Source: Acidobacteriota bacterium
GTDB taxonomy: Bacteria > Acidobacteriota > Vicinamibacteria > Vicinamibacterales > UBA2999
Length of the DNA stretch: 64,000 nucleotides
NCBI GenBank assembly: GCA_016789705.1
Contig: JAEUQR010000005.1
Span: forward strand, 131,153 to 195,152
Reading direction: 5' to 3'
A program made the position numbers and the translations under genes. The notes under the pieces were generated by a model. The model did no database searches. It was not told the DNA's origin and was given only the letters and a program-made list of their open reading frames with translations. Shown piece after piece: positions 44,117 through 53,135 of this stretch; within the stretch, counting starts at the first letter, position 1, and each line of letters starts with the position of its first letter.

Positions 44117-45190
44117 TTACTGGTGCGGTGCCCACACGCCGGCCTCGACGCTGGCGGCCACGTGTGACAGGTCAGCTGCGAGTTCGCTGACGCCGGCGGG
44201 CGTCTCGGCTACGACGCCGCGGTACTTCTCGAGCGCGCCGCTCTGCACGAGCGTGGCGAACGCCTCGACCAGTTCGGGCTGCCGCCAGCCCATGGTGGTC
44301 TCGTGCCGCAACACCGTGATCGCGTCCGCCGCGCTGCGCGGCGCCACGTACTCGCGGCCCATCGTGATGGCCTCGAAGAGGTCCACGATGCTGACGATTT
44401 GCGCGAGCAGCGGCACGGCGTCACCCTTCAGCCGATCGGGATAGCCCGATCCGTCGAGCCGTTCGTGATGGTGCCGCACGATCGGGCGCACCGGCGCCAG
44501 CGTGCGGAGGTTGGCGCACAGCGCGTCGCCGATGACCGGGTGCGACTTGATGACCTCGTATTCTTCCGGTTCGAGGCGACCGCCCTTGTGCAGGATGCCG
44601 TCGGGAATCGACAGCATGCCGATGTCGTGCAGGAAGGCGCCGCGGTAGAGGGCCTTCAGGTCGGCGGCGCTCAGGTGGATGGCGCGGCCGAGGGCGGTCG
44701 CGTAGTTGGCCATCCGGTAGCAGTGGCCCGGCGACGACTCGCGCGCCTCGATCATCGCGGTGACGGTCATGATGATCGACGCCGCCGAGTCGAGGTCGCT
44801 CGTGTACTGGCTGACGCGGCTCGCCACCCGCACCCGGGCCAGCAGCTCATCGGGATCGAACGGCTTGGCCAGCACCGCCTCGGCGCCGGCCTCGATGCCG
44901 GCCAGCCGGTGGTCCTTGCGGCGGTCGTCCGAGAGCAGCACGATCGGCACGAGCCGCGTGGCGCTGTCGCGCTTGACCTGGCGGCAGAGGTCCACGGCGT
45001 CGCCGTGTGCCTCGTCGACGTCGATCACGATGACGCTCGCGCCTGTCGTCTCCAGCACCCCGCTCGCCGCGGCCGCCGCGGCGACATGCGTGCACGGCAG
45101 GCCCTCGCGGTCGAGGAACCGCTGCACGGCCGTCGCTTCCGATGACTCTCCGACGACGAGTGCGGGCAGGCCTGCGGGGGACTCGGACAT
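44117..45190 (-). CDS. Receiver-HD-GYP protein, cyclic-di-GMP phosphodiesterase-like
   Basis: The 357-residue product joins an N-terminal receiver domain to an HD-GYP domain, which usually hydrolyses c-di-GMP. The HD-GYP site is intact: HDIG at 188-191 and HHHERLDGSGYP at 240-251. The receiver keeps the phospho-acceptor Asp57 and Lys109, but the acidic pair after beta-1 is Gly14-Glu15, so Mg2+ binding may be weak. The ATG at 45190 has GGAG upstream. No histidine kinase is adjacent. Confidence 0.87.
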   Translation of the reverse strand: MSESPAGLPALVVGESSEATAVQRFLDREGLPCTHVAAAAAASGVLETTGASVIVIDVDEAHGDAVDLCRQVKRDSATRLVPIVLLSDDRRKDHRLAGIEAGAEAVLAKPFDPDELLARVRVASRVSQYTSDLDSAASIIMTVTAMIEARESSPGHCYRMANYATALGRAIHLSAADLKALYRGAFLHDIGMLSIPDGILHKGGRLEPEEYEVIKSHPVIGDALCANLRTLAPVRPIVRHHHERLDGSGYPDRLKGDAVPLLAQIVSIVDLFEAITMGREYVAPRSAADAITVLRHETTMGWRQPELVEAFATLVQSGALEKYRGVVAETPAGVSELAADLSHVAASVEAGVWAPHQ

Positions 45191-45272
45191 CTGGGGCTCC
45201 ACAGGGTCAATCGGCAATGGTGTGCCGGGCTTGACCCCTGCCGGAGGGCCGGATGGCGAGCGTCCCGCCGGC

Positions 45273-48200
45273 TCAGGCGGGTGGACGCGCCCCGGCCGGC
45301 GGCGCGGCGGGGGTGGACGGCTTCGCCGCCGGATCGACCGGCGCCAGTTTCTCGCGCCGCAGGGCGTTGTTGAGGCGCGGCAGGTCGGCGTCGAGCGTCT
45401 TCTTCATCGTGCCGAGCTGGGCGTCGAGCGCCTGGCTGAGCTCGGTGAAGACGTCGTAGCTCTGTGTGGTGGGCTTGTGGTCCGCGCTCTCCACCACCCC
45501 TGCCAGGGCCGCGATCTTGTTGTTGAGCATGATCGGGTAGTTGAGCGGGTCCTGACTGCTCCGGTTCTTCACCTGATAGACCTGCGCCTCGACCGTGGCG
45601 AGTGTCGTCAGCAGCGAGTCGGCGAGCTTCTGGATCTCGGCTTTGCGGCGCGGCGGGATCTTCTGCATGCGTTCGTTCACCTGGTCGCGCAGCGCCCGGA
45701 TGGTGATGACGGCCTGGTTGGCCTCGGTGACCTTGTCGCGAATCTTCGCCGAGAGCGCGAACTGCTCGCGCAGATCCTCCACCGTGATGCCGTCGGCGCC
45801 GAGCCGCGGGTCGAGGCCGATCTCGAAGGCCATCGTCTTCGTCTCGCCGTTCGCCGTGATCCGGGCGGCGTACTTTCCGGGAGGCGCGGCGGGCCCGCGC
45901 TGCGGCTGCGCCGCCCACATGATCATCCCGGGGAAGACGACCGCCCCTTCGTAGCGCATGTCCCACGTGAAACGGTTCATGCCCGTGGCCACGCCCACGC
46001 GCGAGCGTCCCATGCCGAAGAACGCGGCCATGTCGGGGTCCACGCCCGGCGGCAGGCCGGCGTTCGGATCGTCTTTCGGCGTGCCGGTGAAGCTGCGCAG
46101 CACGGTGCCGGCGCCATCGAGGAATTCGATCTTCACTTCGTCGGCGGCGCGGCCCAGGTAGTAGTCCACCGTGACGTTCCGGTCACGGCCCCTGAGCGGG
46201 GTGAAGGTGTTGAAGACGTGCAGGTTCGCCGTCGAGATCTCGGGCGTGGCCTGGCGCAGCACGCCGATGTTGTCGAGGACGTAGAAGCCGCGGCCGTGCG
46301 TGCCGATGACGAGGTCGCGCTCTTCGACGACGATGCCGTGCACGGGCGTGTCGGGGAGGTTCAGGCGCAGCGACTGCCAGCTCGCGCCGTCGTTGAACGA
46401 GACGTAGACACCGTGTTCGGTGCCGGCATAGAGCAGGCCGCGCCGCTTCGGGTCTTCGCGCACGGTGCGCAGGAAGTCGTCGGCGGGGATGCCGCTCGTG
46501 ATCGACGTCCAGCTCCTGCCGAAGTCCGCGGTCTTGTAGAGATAGGGCCGGCGGTCGCCGAGCTGGTAGCGGTTGGCCGCCAGATACGCGACGCCGTTCT
46601 GATGCGGCGATGCCTCGATGAGGCTGATGCGCGCGAATTCGGGCAGGTCCGGCGGCGTGACCTTCTCCCACGTCTTCGCGCCGTCGCGGGTCACGTGGGC
46701 CCAGCCGTCGTCCGATCCCGTCCAGATGGTGTTGCCGTCCTGCAGCGACGGCGCAATCGTGAAGATGACGGCATAGGTTTCAACGCCGGTCTGGTCCCGG
46801 GTGATTGGGCCGCCGGAGGCCTGCATCGTCTTCGGATCGGACCGCGTCAGGTTCGGGCTGATCTTCTCCCAGCTCTGGCCACCGTTGGTCGTGCGCCACA
46901 GGTGCTGCGACGACGCGTACAGCACCTTCGTGTCGGTGGGCGCGAAGACGATCGGAAAGGTCCACTGGAAGCGTTCCTTGATGTCGATCGACGAATACCC
47001 CATCGGGTTGTTCGGGTAGATGTTCACGGCCCGCTGCTGCCCCGTCTCGCGATCGAGGCGTGACAGGAAGCCGCCGTAGCTGCCCGCGAAGAACACGTTC
47101 GGATCGAGCGGGTCAGGCGCGATGTAGCCGCTCTCGCCGCCGCCGACGGCGTAGAAGATCGGCGGCAAGCTGCCTTCACCGGCGCCGGCCTGCGCCTGGC
47201 TGCCCACGCAGGCGGTCGAGTTGTCCTGCTGCGCGCCGCAGATGTGGTACGGCACGTGTTTGGTGGTGAAGACGTTGTAGAACTGGCCGGTCGGGATGTC
47301 CTGCCCCGTCCAGGTCTGGCCGCGGTTCACGGTGACGTTGGCGCTGCCGTCGTTGCTCTGGATCATCCGCTGGTGGTCGGTCATCGAGATCCAGAGGTCG
47401 TGGTTGTCGCCGTGCGGCACGCGGATGTTCGTCAGGGTCTTGCCGGCATCCGTCGAGCGGTAGAACTGCACGTTGAGGATGTAGAGCGTGTCCTTCTCCT
47501 TCGTGTCGGCCACGAGGCGCGTGTAGTAAAAGGCGCGTTGGCGGATGTTGCGGTTGTCGGAGATCTTCGTCCACGTGGCGCCGAAGTCGTCGGTCATGTA
47601 GAGACCGCCCTCGAGCTCGTTTTCGATGAGGGCCCAGGCGCGGTTGCCGTCGACCGGCGAGATCGTGACGCCGACCTTGCCCCACAGGCCGGTGGGCAGC
47701 CCCGGGTTCTTCGTGATCTCGGTCCACGTGTCGCCGCCGTCGGTCGAGCGGAAGAGGCCACTGCCGGGGCCACCGCTCGACATCGACCACGGCGTGCGGA
47801 ACGCCTCCCAGGTCGAGGCCAGCAGATGATTCGGATTGTTCGGGTCGAGGCTCAGGTCCACCGCGCCGCTCTTCGCGTCGCGATAGAGCGTCTTCCGCCA
47901 CGTCTTGCCGCCGTCTGTGGACTTGAAGACGCCGCGTTCGGGGTGATCGTTGTAGGTCTGCCCGAGCACCGCCGCATAGACGGTGTCGCAGTTCGTGGGA
48001 TGCACGCGCAGCCGCGCCACGGCCTGCGAGTCCCTGAGGCCCAGGTGAGTCCACGTCTTGCCGCCGTCGGTGGTGCGGTAGACGCCGTCGCCCTGGATGA
48101 TGTTGCCGCGGAAGGCCACTTCCCCGCCGCCGATGTAGACGACATCCGGGTTGCTCTGGCAGACGCCGAGCGCGCCCACCGACGACATCGTGATCTTGCC

Positions 48201-48479
48201 GTCGGTCATCGGCGCCCACGTCGTGCCGCCGTCGGTGGTCTTCCAGGCGCCGCCGCCCACGGCGCCGAACCAGTACTCGTTCGGCCGGGCGTCGCTGCCG
48301 CCGACCGCAATCGAGCGGCCACCACGGGCCGGACCGACGCTGCGCCACTGCATGCCGCTGTAGAGCACCGGATCGACCGTGGGGGTCTGCGCGGCCACAC
48401 GGCTGAACGTCAGCGGCGCGGTGGCGACGAGCGCGGCGATGAGGAGGACGAGGGCGGGAATCGAGCGGCGGGCAGTCAT
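45273..48479 (-). CDS. Secreted sortilin/VPS10-type beta-propeller protein (glycosyl hydrolase-like)
   Basis: The 1068-residue product has a signal peptide (PALVLLIAALVATAPLTFSRVAAQ) and many Asp-box/BNR repeats (STDGGKTW, TTDGGKTWTHLG, SFNDGASWQSL). A C-terminal region holds a beta-sandwich and a helical tail ending in a Pro-rich tip. Such proteins are abundant in Acidobacteriota genomes and are often named VPS10 or xyloglucanase-like, but enzymatic activity is not shown. It is monocistronic as far as can be seen, with CTGGAG before the ATG. Confidence 0.8.
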   Translation of the reverse strand: MTARRSIPALVLLIAALVATAPLTFSRVAAQTPTVDPVLYSGMQWRSVGPARGGRSIAVGGSDARPNEYWFGAVGGGAWKTTDGGTTWAPMTDGKITMSSVGALGVCQSNPDVVYIGGGEVAFRGNIIQGDGVYRTTDGGKTWTHLGLRDSQAVARLRVHPTNCDTVYAAVLGQTYNDHPERGVFKSTDGGKTWRKTLYRDAKSGAVDLSLDPNNPNHLLASTWEAFRTPWSMSSGGPGSGLFRSTDGGDTWTEITKNPGLPTGLWGKVGVTISPVDGNRAWALIENELEGGLYMTDDFGATWTKISDNRNIRQRAFYYTRLVADTKEKDTLYILNVQFYRSTDAGKTLTNIRVPHGDNHDLWISMTDHQRMIQSNDGSANVTVNRGQTWTGQDIPTGQFYNVFTTKHVPYHICGAQQDNSTACVGSQAQAGAGEGSLPPIFYAVGGGESGYIAPDPLDPNVFFAGSYGGFLSRLDRETGQQRAVNIYPNNPMGYSSIDIKERFQWTFPIVFAPTDTKVLYASSQHLWRTTNGGQSWEKISPNLTRSDPKTMQASGGPITRDQTGVETYAVIFTIAPSLQDGNTIWTGSDDGWAHVTRDGAKTWEKVTPPDLPEFARISLIEASPHQNGVAYLAANRYQLGDRRPYLYKTADFGRSWTSITSGIPADDFLRTVREDPKRRGLLYAGTEHGVYVSFNDGASWQSLRLNLPDTPVHGIVVEERDLVIGTHGRGFYVLDNIGVLRQATPEISTANLHVFNTFTPLRGRDRNVTVDYYLGRAADEVKIEFLDGAGTVLRSFTGTPKDDPNAGLPPGVDPDMAAFFGMGRSRVGVATGMNRFTWDMRYEGAVVFPGMIMWAAQPQRGPAAPPGKYAARITANGETKTMAFEIGLDPRLGADGITVEDLREQFALSAKIRDKVTEANQAVITIRALRDQVNERMQKIPPRRKAEIQKLADSLLTTLATVEAQVYQVKNRSSQDPLNYPIMLNNKIAALAGVVESADHKPTTQSYDVFTELSQALDAQLGTMKKTLDADLPRLNNALRREKLAPVDPAAKPSTPAAPPAGARPPA

Positions 48480-48537
48480 GACGGCACTCCAGTGAGGCCA
48501 TCTAGCGTCGGTCCGGCCTCGCCGGCAATTGTACGCC

Positions 48538-49536
48538 TCAGCGGCGGGCGCGGGCTAGCACGACCAGGCCGCAGGCGTTCCAGACGAGGATGCGCAGCTT
48601 ACGCACGAGCGCGAGCGCCACGCCGTGGCTCGGCGGAATGCCGAGGGCCGTGGCGACCACCGCCGCCCCCGCCTCGTCGACGCCCATCCGGAACGGGATG
48701 ACCTTGAACAGCACGGTCACGAGGCGGCCGGCCGACTCGAGCACGAACGCATCGGCCAGGGTGGTATGGCCGCCCGACAAGGCCCGCAGCACGATCCACA
48801 CTTCCAGCACGGCGCCCAGATGGAAGGCCGCCTGCCAGGCCGCCGCCGTCCAGAGCGCCGCCGGCGGCCACGCGAACACCCCGTAGAACCGCTGCTCGAT
48901 CTCCTGCAGGGTCTCGGGCGAGCGCGCTTCCCGTCCCACGATCCGTGCGGTCACCTGCGCCAGGCGCGAAAGAATGGCCGGCCGCGTCAGGGCCACCCAC
49001 GTGGCCACGACGACGGCCGCGACGACGGCGGCGAGCACGCCCTCGGCGACCAGGCGAAGCGAGGGGTCGAGCGCCACCTGCCGGACCAGCGCCCACGCGC
49101 CGGCGGCGATCATCACGAGCACGGAGGCCGTATAGAAGCCGTTGTCGAGGGCCACGGAGGTGAGCGCGGGACTTGTGGCCAGCACCCGCCGCACGAGCAG
49201 CACCTTCGTCGGTTCCGAGGCTAGAAGACCCAGCGGCGTGAGGTTGCCGACGGCGTCGCCGGCCAGTACGGCGTCGAAGGCCGTGCCTGGCGTGAGGCCG
49301 CGCGCGCCGATCTGGTCGGCGCAGAGAATCCAGGACTTCGCGCGGGCGAAGAAGCGGGCGCCGCCGAGTGCGACGACGACGAGGAACCAGGCACCCACGG
49401 CGCCCACGCCCTGCCGAATCTCGACCCAGCCCACCTGGCGGATGGTGGCCACGAGCAGCGCCACGCCGACGAGGGCCGCGACGAGGCCAACGAGCGGGGC
49501 GCGGGGCGAGGTCCTGGACGGCGCGGGCGAAGACAC
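48538..49536 (-). CDS. Lysylphosphatidylglycerol synthase TM-type membrane protein (flippase-like)
   Basis: The 332-residue protein has about eight transmembrane helices, starting VGLVAALVGVALLVATIRQVGW. Blocks such as GDAVGNLTPLGLLASEPTKVLLV and IPFRMGVDEAGAAVVATALG fit the LPG_synthase_TM/UPF0104 family. No MprF aminoacyltransferase domain is present, so a lipid-flippase role is inferred. The GTG start follows TACAAT (49552-49547) by 10 nt. Confidence 0.8.
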   Translation of the reverse strand: MSSPAPSRTSPRAPLVGLVAALVGVALLVATIRQVGWVEIRQGVGAVGAWFLVVVALGGARFFARAKSWILCADQIGARGLTPGTAFDAVLAGDAVGNLTPLGLLASEPTKVLLVRRVLATSPALTSVALDNGFYTASVLVMIAAGAWALVRQVALDPSLRLVAEGVLAAVVAAVVVATWVALTRPAILSRLAQVTARIVGREARSPETLQEIEQRFYGVFAWPPAALWTAAAWQAAFHLGAVLEVWIVLRALSGGHTTLADAFVLESAGRLVTVLFKVIPFRMGVDEAGAAVVATALGIPPSHGVALALVRKLRILVWNACGLVVLARARR

Positions 49537-49546
49537 GGAGTCCCCA

Positions 49547-49600
49547 ATTGTAATCGGGGCCGCGGATCGCTTGACTCGTGCACCGGCTGCTCCTTAGGCT
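49547..49600. promoter_or_regulatory. Divergent promoter region, flippase / amidohydrolase
   Basis: For the plus strand, TTGACT (49571-49576) and TAGGCT (49595-49600) are 18 nt apart and end 10 nt before the amidohydrolase ATG. For the minus strand, TACAAT (49552-49547) ends 10 nt before the flippase GTG. ATTGTAAT (49547-49554) also offers TGTAAT to the plus strand. Confidence 0.5.
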
Positions 49601-49610
49601 ACGCACCATC

Positions 49611-52607
49611 ATGCGCGTCCCCGCCGCTGCTCTTCTCGCCGTCAGTTTCGTCAGCACGATCGCGCTCGTCGCGTCGCAGGGCCGTGCCGCGGCCGGTCAG
49701 GCGCGGCCGCGTCCGGGCGCGACCGCGCCCGTCGTGAAGGACGTGACCGTGCACGAAGGCACGTCAATGTCCGTGGCGGCCTCACCTGACGGCCGCCGGC
49801 TCGCGGTGGACTTCCAGGGCAGCATCTGGGTGCTGCCGGCCACCGGCGGCACGGCCACGCGCATCACCGACGTCTTCAACGACGCGCGCCAGCCGGCGTG
49901 GGCGCCTGATGGCCGGACGATCGCCTTCTTCGCGTATCGCGACGGCGGGTACGACCTGTGGGCGGTGGCGCCCGACGGCACCAACCAGCGCAAGCTCACG
50001 ACCGGCGCCTACGACGACCGCGAGCCGGTCTGGTCGCACGATGGCCGGCGTATCGCGTTCTCGTCGGACCGCGGCGACCCGCTCGGCAGCAACTACAACA
50101 TCTGGACGCTCGAGGTTGGAACCGGCGCGCTCGTGCAGCTCACGAGTCACGCGGCGGAGGATTCGATGCCGAGCTGGTCGGCCAACGACGCGGATATTTC
50201 ATTCATCTCGACGCGCGACGGCGGCCGGCACGTGTGGGCCGTGCCATCGACCGGTGGCCAGGAGCGCCAGGTGGCCTCCTCCACCGGCGTCATCGATGCG
50301 GCCTCGTGGGGGCCGGCCGGGCAGATCGTGGCGCATGCCGTGCAGGGCCCGTCGAGCCGCCTCGAGCTGGCCGCCGCGAACATCACCGGCACGGAGAACG
50401 TGTTTCCGTTCCGCCCCAGCTGGGCGAGCGCCACCGAGTTCTACTACACGGCCGACGGCAAGATCCGGAAGCGGACGCTCGGCACGGCTGCGTTCACCGA
50501 CGTGCCGTTCACGATTACGGTGCAGGCCACGCAGGCCCGCGGCACCTACACGCGCGCGAAACGTGACTTCGATTCGCGCACGCCGCGCAAGACGCTCGGC
50601 CTCGTCCGCCCGGTGCTCTCACCCGACGGCGCACAGGTGGCGTTCGCTGCTGTCGGCGACATCTGGGTGATGCCGGTCGGGGGCGCGGCCATGAACATCA
50701 CGAAGGATCGCTTCCTCGACACCGATCCCGCCTGGTCGCCCGATGGCTCGAAGCTCGTCTACTCCTCGGACAAGGGTGGCAACCTGCTGCAGCTCTGGGT
50801 GCGCGACATGGCCACCGGGCAGGAGCGGCAGCTCACCTCGCTCACGACGCAGCCGCAGGGCGCGAGCTGGTCGAACGACGGCACGAAGATCGCGTTCTTC
50901 GACGTGGACGGCATGTGGCGGCGCGCGCAGATCTCGGTCGTGGACGTGGCCTCGGGCCAGGTGACGCGCATCCACGACGCGCTCTTCTCGCCCGGCAACA
51001 CCACCTGGTCGCCGGATGGCACGCGCGTGGCCGTGGCGATGGTGTCGAGCTACTCCTCGCGCTTCCGCGAGGGCACCAACCAGGTGCTCACGATGTCGTC
51101 GAAGGGCGGAGACGACCGGTGGTTCGTGCCCGATCCGAATCTGTCGATCGACTCGCGCGGCGGCGGCGGCGTGGTGTGGTCGCCCGACGGCACGAAGATG
51201 GCGGCCATCTACGAAGGGCTGCTCAAGGTGTGGCCGGTCTCGAAGACGGGCGAGCCGCTCGGCCCGCCGCGCCGGGTCACGACCGAGATGGCGCATTCGC
51301 CGAGCTGGGCGGGTGACTCGAAGCGGCTGCTCTACCAGTCCATGGACCAGCTCCGCATTGTGAACATCGAGACGGGCGAGACCACGAGCGTGCCGCTCGA
51401 CCTCACCTGGACGCCGGCCGTGCCGACGGGCCGCATGACACTGCGCGTCGGCAGACTCGTGGACGGCGTGGCGGAGACGGCGCGCGAGAAGGTGGACATC
51501 GTCATCGAGGGCAACCGCATCCGCAGCATCAGTCCGGCCGCGGCGACCCGGCCGGCCGGCACGTTCGTGGATGCCTCGACGCTCACGGCGATGCCGGGGC
51601 TCATCGAGTTCCACTCGCACCTGCAGAAGGACTTCGGCGAGGCGCAGGGGCGGGCCTGGCTGGCCTTCGGCGTGACCACTGTGCGCAGCCCCGGCAACAC
51701 GCCCTACGAGGCCGTGGAAGACAAGGAAGCGAACGAAGCCGGCGTGCGCATCGGGCCGCGTGTCTACGGCACCGGATACCTGATGGAATGGCAGCGCGTC
51801 TACTACAAGATGGGCGTCGCCATCTCGAGTGTCGCCCATCTGGAGATGGAACTGCAGCGCGCCAAGGTGCTGCAGCACGACCTCATCAAGAGCTACGTGC
51901 GGCTGCCCGACCTGCAGCAGAAGCGCATGGTGGAGTTCGCGCACTCCATTGGCGTGCCGGTCGCCACGCACGAGATCTTCCCCGCCGCCCTCGTGGGCGT
52001 CGACAACACCGAACACACCGCCGCCACGAGCCGCCGCGGCTACTCGCCGAAGCAGGCGCCGAATCAGCGCGCCTACGAAGACGTGGTGCAGCTCTTCGGG
52101 CAGAGCGAACGTTACTGGTGCCCGATGATGTCGGGCGGCGGGGTGCGCCGGTTGCTCGAAGGGGCGCCGTCGCTGCGTCAGGATCCGCGCTTCAACCTGT
52201 ATCCGCAGTGGATGCAGAGCCAGGTGCGCAACCCCGGCGCCGGCGGCAACCCCGGCGGCGGCGCCGACAGCCCCGGCAATGACCAGATGCTGATGGAGAT
52301 CTTCAAGGCCGGTGGCAAGGTGGTGGCCGGCACCGACACGCCGAACGCGTTCAACCTGCACGGCGAGCTGAACGCCTACGTGATGGCCGGGATGACGCCC
52401 TACCAGGCGCTGCGCGCGGCCACGGTGACGCCGGCCGAGGCGCTCAATCTGGATGCGGGTCAGCTCAGCGTGGGCAAGCTCGCCGATATCGTGCTCGTCG
52501 AGGGCAATCCGCTCGTGAACATCGGCGATGCGCTGAACGTGAAGCGGGTCATCGCGAACGGCCGCGCCTACATGCTCGAGGAACTGCTCAAGGGGCGTCA
52601 GCCGTAA
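49611..52607 (+). CDS. Amidohydrolase fused to a TolB-type beta-propeller, secreted
   Basis: The 998-residue protein has a signal peptide (VPAAALLAVSFVSTIALVAS), a propeller of PD40/WD40-like blades (SPDGRRLAVDF, APDGRTIAFF, SPDGSKLVYSS; residues about 40-600) and a C-terminal metal-dependent amidohydrolase domain (about 610-998) with EFHSHL as the HxH motif, ATHEIF and AGTDTPNAF. It probably cleaves a peptide-like or cyclic amide outside the cytoplasm; the substrate is unknown. A sigma-70-like promoter with a very short leader precedes it. Confidence 0.85.
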   Translation: MRVPAAALLAVSFVSTIALVASQGRAAAGQARPRPGATAPVVKDVTVHEGTSMSVAASPDGRRLAVDFQGSIWVLPATGGTATRITDVFNDARQPAWAPDGRTIAFFAYRDGGYDLWAVAPDGTNQRKLTTGAYDDREPVWSHDGRRIAFSSDRGDPLGSNYNIWTLEVGTGALVQLTSHAAEDSMPSWSANDADISFISTRDGGRHVWAVPSTGGQERQVASSTGVIDAASWGPAGQIVAHAVQGPSSRLELAAANITGTENVFPFRPSWASATEFYYTADGKIRKRTLGTAAFTDVPFTITVQATQARGTYTRAKRDFDSRTPRKTLGLVRPVLSPDGAQVAFAAVGDIWVMPVGGAAMNITKDRFLDTDPAWSPDGSKLVYSSDKGGNLLQLWVRDMATGQERQLTSLTTQPQGASWSNDGTKIAFFDVDGMWRRAQISVVDVASGQVTRIHDALFSPGNTTWSPDGTRVAVAMVSSYSSRFREGTNQVLTMSSKGGDDRWFVPDPNLSIDSRGGGGVVWSPDGTKMAAIYEGLLKVWPVSKTGEPLGPPRRVTTEMAHSPSWAGDSKRLLYQSMDQLRIVNIETGETTSVPLDLTWTPAVPTGRMTLRVGRLVDGVAETAREKVDIVIEGNRIRSISPAAATRPAGTFVDASTLTAMPGLIEFHSHLQKDFGEAQGRAWLAFGVTTVRSPGNTPYEAVEDKEANEAGVRIGPRVYGTGYLMEWQRVYYKMGVAISSVAHLEMELQRAKVLQHDLIKSYVRLPDLQQKRMVEFAHSIGVPVATHEIFPAALVGVDNTEHTAATSRRGYSPKQAPNQRAYEDVVQLFGQSERYWCPMMSGGGVRRLLEGAPSLRQDPRFNLYPQWMQSQVRNPGAGGNPGGGADSPGNDQMLMEIFKAGGKVVAGTDTPNAFNLHGELNAYVMAGMTPYQALRAATVTPAEALNLDAGQLSVGKLADIVLVEGNPLVNIGDALNVKRVIANGRAYMLEELLKGRQP

Positions 52608-52640
52608 GGGGCGTCGCTGGCGTGCCAAAATCGCAGCGCC

Positions 52641-52901
52641 ATGCCGAACGCCATCATGCATCGCCTGCCCGACGGGCGGTTCCGGGTCACGAATGCGCCG
52701 GACGGCTGGGTGAACGACGGGCGCGACTATCCCCCGCCGAATCCGTCGGACGCGGTCTACGAGTTCCAGGTGGATGCCGTGCGTGACTATCTCGAGCGCA
52801 CGACGCCGCGGGATCCGTCGGATGACATCTCCGGTCCGGACGACGACGACCCGGATGACGAACTGGCGGGCTGGGGCTCGGGCGGCGGGCGCGGGCGCTA
52901 G
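52641..52901 (+). CDS. Small acidic hypothetical protein
   Basis: The 86-residue product begins MPNAIMHRLPDGRFRVTNAP, has a central FQVDAVRDYLERT helix and ends in a run of Asp and a Gly/Arg tail. I do not recognise a family. It is 33 nt downstream of the amidohydrolase gene and could be cotranscribed; CAAAAT lies 9 nt before the ATG. No signal peptide is visible. Confidence 0.6.
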   Translation: MPNAIMHRLPDGRFRVTNAPDGWVNDGRDYPPPNPSDAVYEFQVDAVRDYLERTTPRDPSDDISGPDDDDPDDELAGWGSGGGRGR

Positions 52902-52928
52902 ACGGAGTTCGCGAGTCGGCAAAATGAA

Positions 52929-52960
52929 AAAGCCCGGTGATGTCGCTATCACCGGGCTTT
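52929..52960 (-). terminator. Rho-independent terminator of tRNA-Pro
   Basis: On the minus strand a perfect 13-bp stem (AAAGCCCGGTGAT with ATCACCGGGCTTT) and a 6-nt loop are followed by TTCATTTT. It lies 7 nt past the CCA of tRNA-Pro. This is the clearest intrinsic terminator in the window. Confidence 0.9.
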
Positions 52961-52967
52961 GAAATTC

Positions 52968-53044
<77 letters not shown>

Positions 53045-53055
53045 ACTGAGGGAGC

Positions 53056-53061
53056 ATCATA
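53056..53061 (-). promoter_or_regulatory. -10 element for tRNA-Pro
   Basis: TATGAT on the minus strand ends 11 nt before the mature tRNA 5' end, giving a 5' leader of about 5 nt. It is enclosed by the 6-bp inverted repeat CTGAGG / CCTCAG (53046-53051 and 53062-53067). No consensus -35 was found. Confidence 0.45.
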
Positions 53062-53135
53062 CCTCAGATGGCGTCCGCGCCACCAGAAACTGCGCCGGTG
53101 CCCCGCGTTTTCCTGCGGCACCGTCGCTTCGGCAC

